DNA from: Methanoculleus sp.
Lineage (GTDB): Archaea; Halobacteriota; Methanomicrobia; Methanomicrobiales; Methanoculleaceae
Direction: 5' to 3'
DNA: 8,829 bases
Assembly (NCBI GenBank): GCA_028698765.1
Contig: JAQVVW010000036.1
Span: 1-8,829 of the forward strand
Program-made: the position numbers and the translations under genes
The notes under the pieces: generated by a model
Database searches by the model: none
Told to the model about the DNA's origin: nothing
What the model saw: only the letters and a program-made list of their open reading frames with translations
Shown here: one piece after another, positions 1-5,909 of the stretch
How the letters are laid out: each line of letters begins with the position of its first letter
How positions within the stretch are numbered: position 1 is the first letter of the stretch

Positions 1-32
1 GTGCCGTCTCCTCTGGTGTGCTCTCGATACAT
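1..32 (-). CDS. Possible start of a divergent gene (partial, off the left edge)
   Basis: An ATG on the minus strand at 32-30 opens a frame (M Y R E H T R G D G) that runs off the window without a stop. About 25 bases upstream of it, on the same strand, is a TATA-like catatagag (about 59-67), a spacing that fits a leaderless or near-leaderless archaeal gene. Ten codons are too few to identify a product or show coding bias. The call rests only on promoter geometry and could easily be chance. Confidence 0.2.
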   Translation of the reverse strand, partial: MYREHTRGDG

Positions 33-241
33 CGCGCTGGGTAACGTTGGGGTTCTTCTCTATATGGGCATTTCTTCTTCTGTTCCGGCTGCGCGCTCTC
101 CGGATCCGCGTCGCCTGCGGGCCCGGAATCTTCTCATTCTATTAACCTTTTTTGCTCCGCCGTCATCGCTCCGCATCGCGCAAATCTGGATTGTATCGGC
201 AAAAACCGTGCAACGGGTGCGATCTCACGATAAAGAGGGTA

Positions 242-261
242 TTTTTATAAGCATATATTTA
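242..261 (+). promoter_or_regulatory. TATA-box region of treT
   Basis: Two overlapping TATA-like stretches, tttttataag (242-251) and catatattta (252-261), sit in the most AT-rich part of the upstream region, preceded by the purine-rich aaagaggg that could be a BRE. Transcription would start about 25 bases downstream, near 270-285, leaving a leader of roughly 45-55 bases that contains the treT Shine-Dalgarno site. Confidence 0.6.
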
Positions 262-311
262 TTATTATCTGAGTATAGATGTCCTGTGCAGCAAGTCTCT
301 GTGCTACCTTT

Positions 312-320
312 GAGGGGGAG
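312..320 (+). promoter_or_regulatory. Ribosome binding site of treT
   Basis: The sequence gagggggag is complementary to the 16S rRNA tail and lies 7 bases before the ATG at 328. It decides the start over the much longer open frame that begins at the window edge. Confidence 0.7.
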
Positions 321-327
321 TTTTTCG

Positions 328-1587
328 ATGGCCTATATGGACGGAATAACCTGTATCTGCGACAACGGCCGGACACTCGAGGACCACCGGCCCATCGTCG
401 GCGACGATGTCATCTCCGGGATCTACCGCAAGGCGGCGGCGCTCCAGGGGAAACGGGTCCTTCACGTGAACTCGACCTACCAGAGCGGCGGCGTGGCGGA
501 GATGATCCTCTCGCTCGTTCCGCTCATGAACGACGTCGGGATCCGGACGCAGTGGAATATCCTGACCGGCGAGGGGGACTTCTTCGTCATCACGAAGAAC
601 TTCCACAACGCGCTCCAGGGGCAGGCGATACCCTTCTCGGACGCCGAGAAGGATCTCTATCTCAGGACGAACGAGTGCTTCTCCGGGCAGATGACGATCG
701 ACCACGACCTCGTGGTCATCCACGACCCGCAGCCCCTGCCGCTGATCCGGTTCTACGAGAAGACCCAGCCCTGGGTCTGGCGGTGCCACGTCGATCTCTC
801 GAACCCCGATCCCGGTCTCTGGGAGTTCCTTAAGAACTTCGTTCTGGACTACGACCGGATGGTCATCTCGCACGATGAGTACCGGCGCCGCGGGATGCCG
901 ATGGAGCAGTGGATCTGCCGCCCGGCGATCGACCCCCTCTCGGAGAAGAACCGCGATCTCACCGACGCGGAGATCGCAGGCCTCCTTGAGAAGTACAACG
1001 TGCCAACGGACAAACCGCTGATCACCCAGATCTCGCGGTTCGACAAGTGGAAGGACCCCGAAGGCGTCGTCGACGTCTTCCTCCGGGTGCGCGAGCACGT
1101 CGACTGCAGGCTGGTCCTCTGCGGGAGCATGGCCCCCGACGACCCCGAAGGCTGGGAGATCTACCGGAGCGTCGAGGAGAAGGCGCGGGAGTTCATCGAG
1201 ACGGGCGACGTCATCCTGATCACCGCCGAAGACCACCTGCTCGTCAACGCCCTGCAGCGGGTCTCGTGCGTCATCCTCCAGAAGTCGCTCCGCGAGGGGT
1301 TCGGCCTGACCGTCACCGAAGGGCTCTGGAAGGGGCGGCCGGTCATCGCGTCCCGGGTCGGGGGGATACCGCTCCAGATCCAGGACGGCGAGACGGGGTT
1401 CCTCCTCGACCCGACCGATACCGACGGGTTTGCCTGGAGGGTCCGGGAGGTCCTCGAGAACCCGGAAATCGGGGAGCGGCTCGGCCGGGCGGGAAAAGAG
1501 TACGTCAGGCAGAACTTCCTGATCACCCGCCTCCTCTCCGACTACCTGGACATGCTGAGCGCGGAGCTCGGCGTTCTGAAGACCTGA
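328..1587 (+). CDS. treT: Trehalose synthase, TreT type (GT4 glycosyltransferase)
   Basis: A 419-residue GT4 retaining glycosyltransferase with the layout of archaeal TreT, which joins an NDP-glucose (usually ADP- or UDP-glucose) to free glucose to make trehalose, a compatible solute, in the cytoplasm. Visible motifs are NSTYQSGGVAEM (48-59) in the N-terminal Rossmann domain, HDPQPLPLI (132-140), WRCHVDLSNP (151-160), IDPLSEKN (201-208), QISRFDKWKDP (234-244) opening the C-terminal nucleotide-sugar domain, and REGFGLTVTEG (322-332) with the GT4 E-x7-E pair at E323 and E331. These closely match what I recall of the Pyrococcus and Thermococcus enzymes, and the length is normal. The ATG at 328 is chosen because gagggggag (312-320) is a strong ribosome site 7 bases upstream; the open frame further upstream lacks homology. 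It stands alone. A related GT4 specificity such as another alpha-glucoside synthase is not excluded. Confidence 0.88.
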   Translation: MAYMDGITCICDNGRTLEDHRPIVGDDVISGIYRKAAALQGKRVLHVNSTYQSGGVAEMILSLVPLMNDVGIRTQWNILTGEGDFFVITKNFHNALQGQAIPFSDAEKDLYLRTNECFSGQMTIDHDLVVIHDPQPLPLIRFYEKTQPWVWRCHVDLSNPDPGLWEFLKNFVLDYDRMVISHDEYRRRGMPMEQWICRPAIDPLSEKNRDLTDAEIAGLLEKYNVPTDKPLITQISRFDKWKDPEGVVDVFLRVREHVDCRLVLCGSMAPDDPEGWEIYRSVEEKAREFIETGDVILITAEDHLLVNALQRVSCVILQKSLREGFGLTVTEGLWKGRPVIASRVGGIPLQIQDGETGFLLDPTDTDGFAWRVREVLENPEIGERLGRAGKEYVRQNFLITRLLSDYLDMLSAELGVLKT

Positions 1588-1614
1588 TCACAAAAGCGGA
1601 CACTCACCTGCTCC

Positions 1615-1694
1615 GGGTGCGGCCGTGAAAGCGGCCCCGCGGCCACACCCGTTCGGCAGATCCGTGTGGATTTTTTCGGGGATCCGAATTTTTT
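1615..1694 (+). terminator. Terminator region of treT: hairpin and two T tracts
   Basis: Downstream of the treT stop, gggtgcggccg (1615-1625) can pair with cggccacaccc (1640-1650), ten base pairs with one mismatch. Two six-base T runs follow at 1671-1676 and 1689-1694. Archaeal RNA polymerase terminates on T tracts, with or without a hairpin, so the T runs are the more likely signal. The hairpin is too far from the first T run (21 bases) to be a bacterial-type intrinsic terminator. Confidence 0.5.
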
Positions 1695-1936
1695 CAGAGG
1701 AGGCGCTTCGGGTCGGGTTGCCCGTCGCGCCCCCCGATGCAAGGGCAGACAGCAGAGGTGGCCGGTCGAACCCGGGCAGGAGTTTGCAGCACACCATTAC
1801 TGAAGTATGGTATTTACGGGTCTTAGGGCAGATAATCCTCGAATCTTCTTCGATGGCGATGAGACTTCGGAAGACAAGAGATTGTACCGTAACCTATTGA
1901 CGCCACCACCCCCCGACGCTGTAGGATACGCATCTG

Positions 1937-1946
1937 TGTATATAAC
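1937..1946 (+). promoter_or_regulatory. TATA box inside the convergent spacer
   Basis: The sequence tgtatataac is a good archaeal TATA box in an otherwise GC-rich stretch. Read on the plus strand it would start transcription near 1966-1970, exactly where a run of stem-loops begins. It is nearly symmetric, so a minus-strand start near 1912 is also possible. No protein gene uses it in either direction. Confidence 0.45.
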
Positions 1947-1965
1947 CGTTTCTCCCGGGCGGGGC

Positions 1966-2100
1966 GGGTGCCGCTACCCCGGAGAATCCCCCGCACCTTC
2001 GCGTTTGCCGTGCGGCGCTCCCCCCGGTGCGTAGCGGACGATGCACCGGTTTCGGGAAAACCGTCCCGGCTCGATGACGGTTCTGCTCTGCAGCCCTTGC
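1966..2100 (+). ncRNA. Candidate structured small RNA
   Basis: Downstream of the TATA box at 1937-1946 lie several inverted repeats: ggtgc (1967-1971) with gcacc (1993-1997); ccggtgc (2024-2030) with gcaccgg (2043-2049), seven perfect pairs around a 12-base loop; and aaccgtc (2059-2065) with gacggtt (2076-2082), seven perfect pairs around a 10-base loop. An alternative hairpin cggttt/aaaccg (2047-2063) competes with both 7-bp stems. It does not match a known RNA family that I recognise (not SRP, RNase P, 5S or box C/D). The 2059-2082 stem, read on the minus strand, could instead be part of the helicase terminator. The 3' end is a guess. Confidence 0.3.
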
Positions 2101-2127
2101 GGCGCAGCTCGAGTGTCCCTGGAGGTC

Positions 2128-3711
2128 CTACCGCCCGCCGGACGGATCGATGATCTCGATCGGCTGGGTCAGCCGGGCCCGTGAGATCGTCTTCCCTTTC
2201 ATCCCCTCGATGACCTGTTCGGCGGCCTCGACGGGCACGTCGACGGTGGAGTAGGTGTCGTAGATGTTGATCGCGCCGATGACGTTACCCGGGATCCCGG
2301 TCTCCCCTGCTATCGCTCCGACGATATCCTTCGGCCGAATCTGGTCCTCCCTTCCGACCGGGATCCTGAGGAGGGCGAGCCCCCGGGCGGGCCTGATATC
2401 CTGCGGCTGGCCCTGGCCAGGCCCGCCGAGTTCCTGTTTCAGGAGGGCGGCGGCGACCTCGAGCGAGGTGTAGTTGTCGGCGACGATCCGCTCGGCGAGG
2501 TTGATATATTTGTCGAGATCGCCCTCGTCGATGGTCTGATGCACCCGGTCGATGAGTTTCCTGGTCCGGCTCTCCTCGACGTCTCCCTGCGTCGGGAGCG
2601 GGATCCGGCCGATCTTGATCTTCGTGTAGTTCTGGATCGTCCGGAGCTTGAAGTACTCTTTCGGGCCGACGAACGTGACAGCCCGCCCGGTGCGTCCGGC
2701 CCGCGCCGTCCTCCCGATGCGGTGGATGTAGTAATCGATATCCTGCGGGACGTCGTAGTTGACGACCAGGTCGACGTCCTCGACGTCGATGCCCCGTGCG
2801 GCGACGTCCGTCGCGACCAGGATGTCGATGTTCCCGCCACGGAACTTCGCCATCACCCGGTCGCGCAGGGCCTGCTTCATGTCCCCGTGAAGCCCCTCGG
2901 CGAAGTAGCCGCGGGCCTGGAGGTGCGTGGTCAGGTCGTCGACGCCCCTTTTGGTGTTCGAGAAGATCAATGTCAGGTCGGGGTCGTACATGTCGAGCAG
3001 CCGGGTGAGGACCTCGAGCCTTTCGCGGCCCCGCACCTCGAGGTAGAGCTGCTCGATCTGCGGGACGGTCACTTCCTTGCGCGCGACCGAGATGAACTCG
3101 GGGTCTTTCTGGAACTTCTTCGAGATCTCTAGGATGGGTCTTGGGAGGGTGGCCGAGAAGAGGACCGTCTGGCGGTCACGCGGGGTTTCGTCGAGGATCT
3201 TCTCGATGTCTTCCCGGAAGCCCATGTCCAGCATCTGGTCGGCCTCGTCGAGGACGACGAGTTTCACCCCGCCAAACGAGAGCGTCCCGCGGTCGAGGTG
3301 GTCGAGCACCCGACCGGGTGTCCCGACGACGATCTGGACGCCGCGTTCCAGCGCCCGGAACTGCCGGTCGATCGGCTGGCCGCCGTAGATCGGGAGGATG
3401 TTGATGCCCCGGTGGTACTTCGCGAGGCGGGCAAACTCTTCGGCGGTCTGGATGGCGAGTTCCCGGGTGGGGGAGAGGACGATGACCTGTGTCTCCCGGC
3501 TCCCGGGGTCGACGCGCTCGATCGCCGGGACGCCGAACGCAGCGGTCTTCCCTGTTCCCGTCTGTGCCTGGCCGGTCACATCGCGCCCGTCGAGTATCGC
3601 TGGTATGGTGCTGGTCTGGATAGGTGTGGGCTCTTCAAACCCCATATCTTCTATGGCGCGGAGAGCTTCTGGCGAGATATTGAGTTCCTGGAAGGTAATA
3701 TTCTTCTCCAT
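2128..3711 (-). CDS. deaD: DEAD-box RNA helicase, CsdA/DeaD type
   Basis: A 527-residue ATP-dependent RNA helicase that unwinds RNA duplexes in the cytoplasm; this family aids ribosome assembly and RNA turnover, especially in the cold. All core motifs are present: the Q motif region (F7, GFEEPTPIQ 24-32), Walker A AQTGTGKT (49-56), PTREL (81-85), TPGR (131-134), DEAD (155-158), SAT (186-188), ATDVAARGID (300-309) and HRIGRTARAGR (330-340). After a short G/P/Q-rich linker (429-438), residues about 445-522 look like the DbpA/CsdA RNA-binding domain, which sets this protein apart from minimal RecA-only helicases. The ATG at 3711 is chosen because homology begins there (FQELNISPEAL) and because a TATA box lies about 30 bases upstream, inside the 18-codon N-terminal extension that the frame would otherwise allow. 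The transcript is probably leaderless or nearly so. Confidence 0.92.
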   Translation of the reverse strand: MEKNITFQELNISPEALRAIEDMGFEEPTPIQTSTIPAILDGRDVTGQAQTGTGKTAAFGVPAIERVDPGSRETQVIVLSPTRELAIQTAEEFARLAKYHRGINILPIYGGQPIDRQFRALERGVQIVVGTPGRVLDHLDRGTLSFGGVKLVVLDEADQMLDMGFREDIEKILDETPRDRQTVLFSATLPRPILEISKKFQKDPEFISVARKEVTVPQIEQLYLEVRGRERLEVLTRLLDMYDPDLTLIFSNTKRGVDDLTTHLQARGYFAEGLHGDMKQALRDRVMAKFRGGNIDILVATDVAARGIDVEDVDLVVNYDVPQDIDYYIHRIGRTARAGRTGRAVTFVGPKEYFKLRTIQNYTKIKIGRIPLPTQGDVEESRTRKLIDRVHQTIDEGDLDKYINLAERIVADNYTSLEVAAALLKQELGGPGQGQPQDIRPARGLALLRIPVGREDQIRPKDIVGAIAGETGIPGNVIGAINIYDTYSTVDVPVEAAEQVIEGMKGKTISRARLTQPIEIIDPSGGR

Positions 3712-3736
3712 TCTCCAACTTCTTGGTGCTGCTACC

Positions 3737-3746
3737 ACTTTATATG
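3737..3746 (-). promoter_or_regulatory. TATA box of the helicase gene
   Basis: On the minus strand this reads catataaagt. Its centre is about 30 bases from the helicase ATG at 3711, putting the start site at about 3713-3716, so the mRNA is probably leaderless or has a leader of only a few bases. The only ribosome-site-like bases (ggag) touch the ATG, too close to act in the usual way. The box is nearly symmetric and might also serve the divergent plus-strand gene, though no BRE-like purines precede it in that direction. Confidence 0.6.
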
Positions 3747-3795
3747 TCGCATCCCCTACCCGCAACGATATCTGTCAGCGCACCGAACCTGAGTG

Positions 3796-4518
3796 ATGGA
3801 TCGCGTGCCCTCTTCACCAGCGATGCGGGACGCATATCGCCGCTACGCGCTCGAACGCCCCGATCTCTCCGGTATCCTCCTGCCTGACCTCCTGCCCCAC
3901 GACGCCTGCGCCGCCGCGTCCTGGAGACCCGGCCGCGTGAAGGTGCTCTTCGTCGCCGAGTCCCCGCCGTGGGCTGCCGGGCGGCGCGAGGTCGCGAAAC
4001 CGGCCGATTGCCGGGGCTCCGGCTACCCCTACTTCTGGAACGACCGCTACGACGCGCCGCACCGTCCCGGAACCGCGCCCCTCTCCCGCGGGCTTGCGGA
4101 GAACCTCTTCTCGTTGCTCGGACTCGACGGGAACTCGCGCCGGGAGAACCTGGAACTCTTCACCGCGGGGGGTTTCTTCCTCGTCGATACGGTCCGGTGC
4201 GTCTTTCGGAAGAACCGCAAGCCGGCCATCCCGGCAGATCTCATCCGAATGAGCGCCCGCGAGACCCTCGCCCCGGAGATCGCCGGCCTTGCACCTGAAT
4301 ACGTCGTCGCCCTCGGGAATACGGCGCTTTTGGGCCTTCGCCATACCGAGCCCTACGCAAGTGCTCTTTCCGGTGCCGGGACGATCACCGGGCTATCCCG
4401 GGAGGCGATCTTCGAGGAGAGCCGGCTTCTCTGTCTGCCGTATCCGGGCGGGCGCAACCGGCGTTACCTGGATACGATCGAGTCGGGGTTCGAGATCCTC
4501 CGGGATCTCACGGGATGA
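3796..4518 (+). CDS. Uracil-DNA glycosylase-like fold protein, function unknown
   Basis: A 240-residue soluble protein. I do not recognise a named family, but the order of motifs fits the uracil-DNA glycosylase superfamily: KVLFVAESPPW (49-59) where UDGs have the active-site GEAPG-like strand and loop, FFLVDTVRCVFRKN (127-140) like the second conserved strand, EYVVALGNTALLGL (168-181) like the structural strand with its glycine, and LPYPGGRNRR (214-223) where UDGs carry the HPSxxN DNA-intercalation loop. If so, the catalytic residues differ from the canonical ones (S-P-P instead of A-P-G, Y-P-G-G instead of H-P-S), and activity is uncertain. There is no iron-sulfur cysteine set. The start is ATG 3796; an in-frame GTG immediately precedes it. 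There is no good ribosome site, and a weak gatatc element 27 bases upstream may give a leaderless mRNA. It is divergent from the helicase. Confidence 0.6.
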   Translation: MDRVPSSPAMRDAYRRYALERPDLSGILLPDLLPHDACAAASWRPGRVKVLFVAESPPWAAGRREVAKPADCRGSGYPYFWNDRYDAPHRPGTAPLSRGLAENLFSLLGLDGNSRRENLELFTAGGFFLVDTVRCVFRKNRKPAIPADLIRMSARETLAPEIAGLAPEYVVALGNTALLGLRHTEPYASALSGAGTITGLSREAIFEESRLLCLPYPGGRNRRYLDTIESGFEILRDLTG

Positions 4519-4523
4519 CGCGC

Positions 4524-4528
4524 TTTTT
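4524..4528 (+). terminator. T tract ending the UDG-like gene
   Basis: Five Ts begin 5 bases after the stop at 4516-4518. The last two Ts are also part of the stop codon of the convergent Hsp20 gene (tta at 4527-4529 on this strand), so the 3' ends of the two transcripts almost certainly overlap. Confidence 0.35.
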
Positions 4529-5207
4529 ACCCCGCGAGTTTTCTCTTCCCCTCCTCGTACAGCTCTTCCTTCTGCCTGCGGAGCCTTGCGGCCGTCTCCT
4601 TCTCCTCAGGGGTTCCCCGCTCCTCGAGTTCGATCCCCTTTGCTCGTTCCATCACGTCCCGGGAACGCAGGTACCCGGACGGCTCCACCGTTTCCCGTGC
4701 CTCCCGGTACTCTTCCTCCACCTGCTCTCTGTGCTGCTCCGCGGCCTGCCTGGCCTCTGCGCCCACCGGGATCTCTTTACCGCGAGCCTCGGCGACCTTC
4801 TTCAGCCGCACCTCAAGGACGCCGTTCTTGAACGTGGCGGTCGCCCCCTCGTCCCTGACGTCGGTGGGGAGGGAGACCGTCCGGGAGACCGCGCCGATCC
4901 TCCGCTCCCGCATGTGATACCCCGCCTGTCTCTCCTCTTTCGCCTCCTCCCGCCGGGCGGTGATCCTGAGCGTCCTCGGGTCGAGAAGCCGGACGGATAC
5001 ACCCTCTCTCGCCACCCCCGGGAGGTCGGCAACGACCACGACATCTGTATCGTGTTCCAGGACATCGACAACCGCACCGGCTCCGCCGGGCACCTGCTGT
5101 GCGGCTCCCGAGACGCGCTCCATCACCTCGCCAAACTGTTTCTGCATACTCCCAAGCATCTCGTCGAATTCGCTCCAGAGATCGCGCGACGACCTTCTCC
5201 ATGCCAT
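4527..5207 (-). CDS. Hsp20 small heat-shock protein with extended C-terminus
   Basis: A 226-residue alpha-crystallin-type chaperone that binds unfolding proteins without ATP. The N-terminal arm (1-42) is amphipathic and rich in aromatic and basic residues. The alpha-crystallin domain covers about 43-138, with VVVVADLPGV (56-65) early and the hallmark FKNGVLEVRLKK (126-137) at its end. The assembly motif I-x-I/V follows as I-P-V at 146-148. Typical archaeal members end soon after this motif; here about 78 more residues follow, very rich in E, R, K and Q and probably helical or coiled coil (150-172 and 186-222). The ATG at 5207 is chosen because homology starts there and a ribosome-site-like aggaagtgg lies just upstream; the frame stays open a further 106 codons but that part runs antisense-like into the neighbouring gene. 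It converges on the UDG-like gene with an 8-base gap. Confidence 0.9.
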   Translation of the reverse strand: MAWRRSSRDLWSEFDEMLGSMQKQFGEVMERVSGAAQQVPGGAGAVVDVLEHDTDVVVVADLPGVAREGVSVRLLDPRTLRITARREEAKEERQAGYHMRERRIGAVSRTVSLPTDVRDEGATATFKNGVLEVRLKKVAEARGKEIPVGAEARQAAEQHREQVEEEYREARETVEPSGYLRSRDVMERAKGIELEERGTPEEKETAARLRRQKEELYEEGKRKLAG

Positions 5208-5267
5208 GGTTACCACTTCCTGCCTCACTCTTCTGTCAGTATCGGCAGGCTCACAGGGTGCGAGCAC

Positions 5268-5277
5268 TTCATATATG
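5268..5277 (-). promoter_or_regulatory. TATA box of the Hsp20 gene
   Basis: On the minus strand this reads acatatatga. Its distance from the ATG at 5207 predicts a start site near 5246 and a leader of about 39 bases containing aggaagtgg as the ribosome site. The gene therefore has its own promoter and is not simply read from the upstream acetyltransferase. Confidence 0.6.
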
Positions 5278-5302
5278 TTCCTGTGCGGGACGGTGGCTAC
5301 GC

Positions 5303-5322
5303 TCTCTCTACCTTCAGAGAGA
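5303..5322. repeat. Perfect inverted repeat upstream of the Hsp20 promoter
   Basis: TCTCTCT (5303-5309) and AGAGAGA (5316-5322) form a seven-pair perfect stem around accttc. It overlaps the stop codon of the acetyltransferase gene (5314-5316) and lies about 30 bases upstream of the Hsp20 TATA box. It could be an operator or a 3'-end hairpin of the acetyltransferase mRNA; no T tract follows on the minus strand, so a hairpin-plus-T terminator is not supported. Seven-base arms can occur by chance. Confidence 0.3.
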
Positions 5323-5868
5323 TGCGCCGGGCTTTTCCAGCACGTAGGCGACGGTTCCTTCTTCGAACCCTGCGCCGGCGGGGCCCTCGCCGGCACAGGT
5401 AAACCCGTTCTTCTCCAGCACCCGGATGGACCCGACGAGGTCCGGGTAGGTCGTCGCCACGATTCGCCGGATGCCGGGGAGGGCGAAGGCTGCGGCGACG
5501 ATATGCCGCACCGCCTCGGTCGCATACCCCCGGCGCTGGAACTCCTCGAGCACCGAGTAGCCGATGAGCACCGTGCCGGGAACAGGCGCCGAGGCGGTCC
5601 CCCCGCTGCCGACGAGGACCCGGCTGCCTTCGGCTGAATCGTCCCGCACCCAGTACCAGGTGATGAAGAATGGGTCGGCGTTCTCCGCTGTCATCCTGAT
5701 GAACTCCCCGAGTGTCTCTTCGTCGAGCAGCGGCGGCGGCCACGATCCCGGGACGGCGGCGGAGAGGAGGCGGGCGAGTTTTTGATGATCGTCCCGGTCG
5801 GCCTCAAGGATCTCGAGCGTGGCAGGGATCAGGTCGAGGCGGTCGGTGCGGATGTGGATGGGGTTCAT
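5314..5868 (-). CDS. GNAT-family N-acetyltransferase, RimJ/RimL-like
   Basis: A 184-residue cytoplasmic acetyltransferase that would move the acetyl group of acetyl-CoA to an amine, such as a protein N-terminus or a small molecule. The opening IRTDRLDLIPAT (6-17) is typical of the RimJ/RimL subgroup, and the acetyl-CoA-binding motif A is YSVLEEFQRRGYATEAV (104-120), with the pyrophosphate loop Q-R-R-G-Y-A at 111-116. TTYPDLVGSIRVLEKNGF (139-156) is the usual C-terminal motif in which the N/S-x-x-S-x-x-x-x-E-K-x-G-F pattern appears with G147-S148. The substrate cannot be told from sequence. The ATG at 5868 follows aggtga (5874-5879 on this strand) by 5 bases, a good ribosome site. The upstream tail-like gene ends 41 bases away on the same strand, so the two may be cotranscribed. 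Confidence 0.85.
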   Translation of the reverse strand: MNPIHIRTDRLDLIPATLEILEADRDDHQKLARLLSAAVPGSWPPPLLDEETLGEFIRMTAENADPFFITWYWVRDDSAEGSRVLVGSGGTASAPVPGTVLIGYSVLEEFQRRGYATEAVRHIVAAAFALPGIRRIVATTYPDLVGSIRVLEKNGFTCAGEGPAGAGFEEGTVAYVLEKPGASL

Positions 5869-5909
5869 TTAGTTCACCTGGATGATTGGCCGATAACTTT
5901 ACTACCTCA

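Larger units (their letters stand above)
33..327. other. Intergenic region upstream of treT
   Basis: I see no convincing gene here on either strand. The frame leading into treT stays open through the whole stretch, but its translation has no family signature and the treT promoter and ribosome site lie inside it. A six-base T run at 148-153 could end a plus-strand transcript from the left. From about 225 the composition becomes strongly AT-rich, as in an archaeal promoter. Confidence 0.5.
1588..2127. other. 540-base spacer between convergent genes
   Basis: This is the longest stretch without a recognisable gene. It contains the treT terminators, a 91-codon plus-strand frame from a GTG at 1625 to 1900 with no recognisable domain, a hairpin at 1793-1810 (ccat-tac / gtatgg around tgaa), a C-rich run at 1902-1914, a TATA box at 1937-1946 and a set of stem-loops from 1967 to 2082. 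The 91-codon frame starts inside the terminator hairpin and has no ribosome site, so I do not call it. Convergent genes need no promoter between them, so the internal TATA box and folded segment point to a separate transcript or an inserted element. Confidence 0.5.

Noticed and set aside
1..327. The treT reading frame stays open to the window edge, adding 109 codons
   Set aside because: The extension has no homology to TreT, contains the TATA-like promoter, and the strong ribosome site at 312-320 points to the ATG at 328.
304..1236. Long minus-strand open frame opposite treT (310 codons)
   Set aside because: GC-rich coding DNA often leaves the antisense frame open. Its translation is a low-complexity D/V/R/L-rich shadow with no family signature, while the plus strand is clearly TreT.
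1625..1900. 91-codon plus-strand frame in the convergent spacer
   Set aside because: The GTG start lies inside the treT terminator hairpin, there is no ribosome site or promoter, and the translation shows no domain. It could be reconsidered if the same peptide is conserved elsewhere.
3712..3765. 18-codon N-terminal extension of the helicase
   Set aside because: The helicase TATA box lies inside it, and family homology starts at the ATG at 3711.
4515..5402. Plus-strand open frame of 295 codons opposite Hsp20
   Set aside because: The minus strand encodes an unmistakable alpha-crystallin domain. The plus-strand translation is rich in L, R, P and H with no motif, as expected for an antisense shadow.
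5208..5525. 106-codon N-terminal extension of the Hsp20 frame
   Set aside because: It overlaps the acetyltransferase gene in another frame, crosses the Hsp20 TATA box, and has no chaperone homology.
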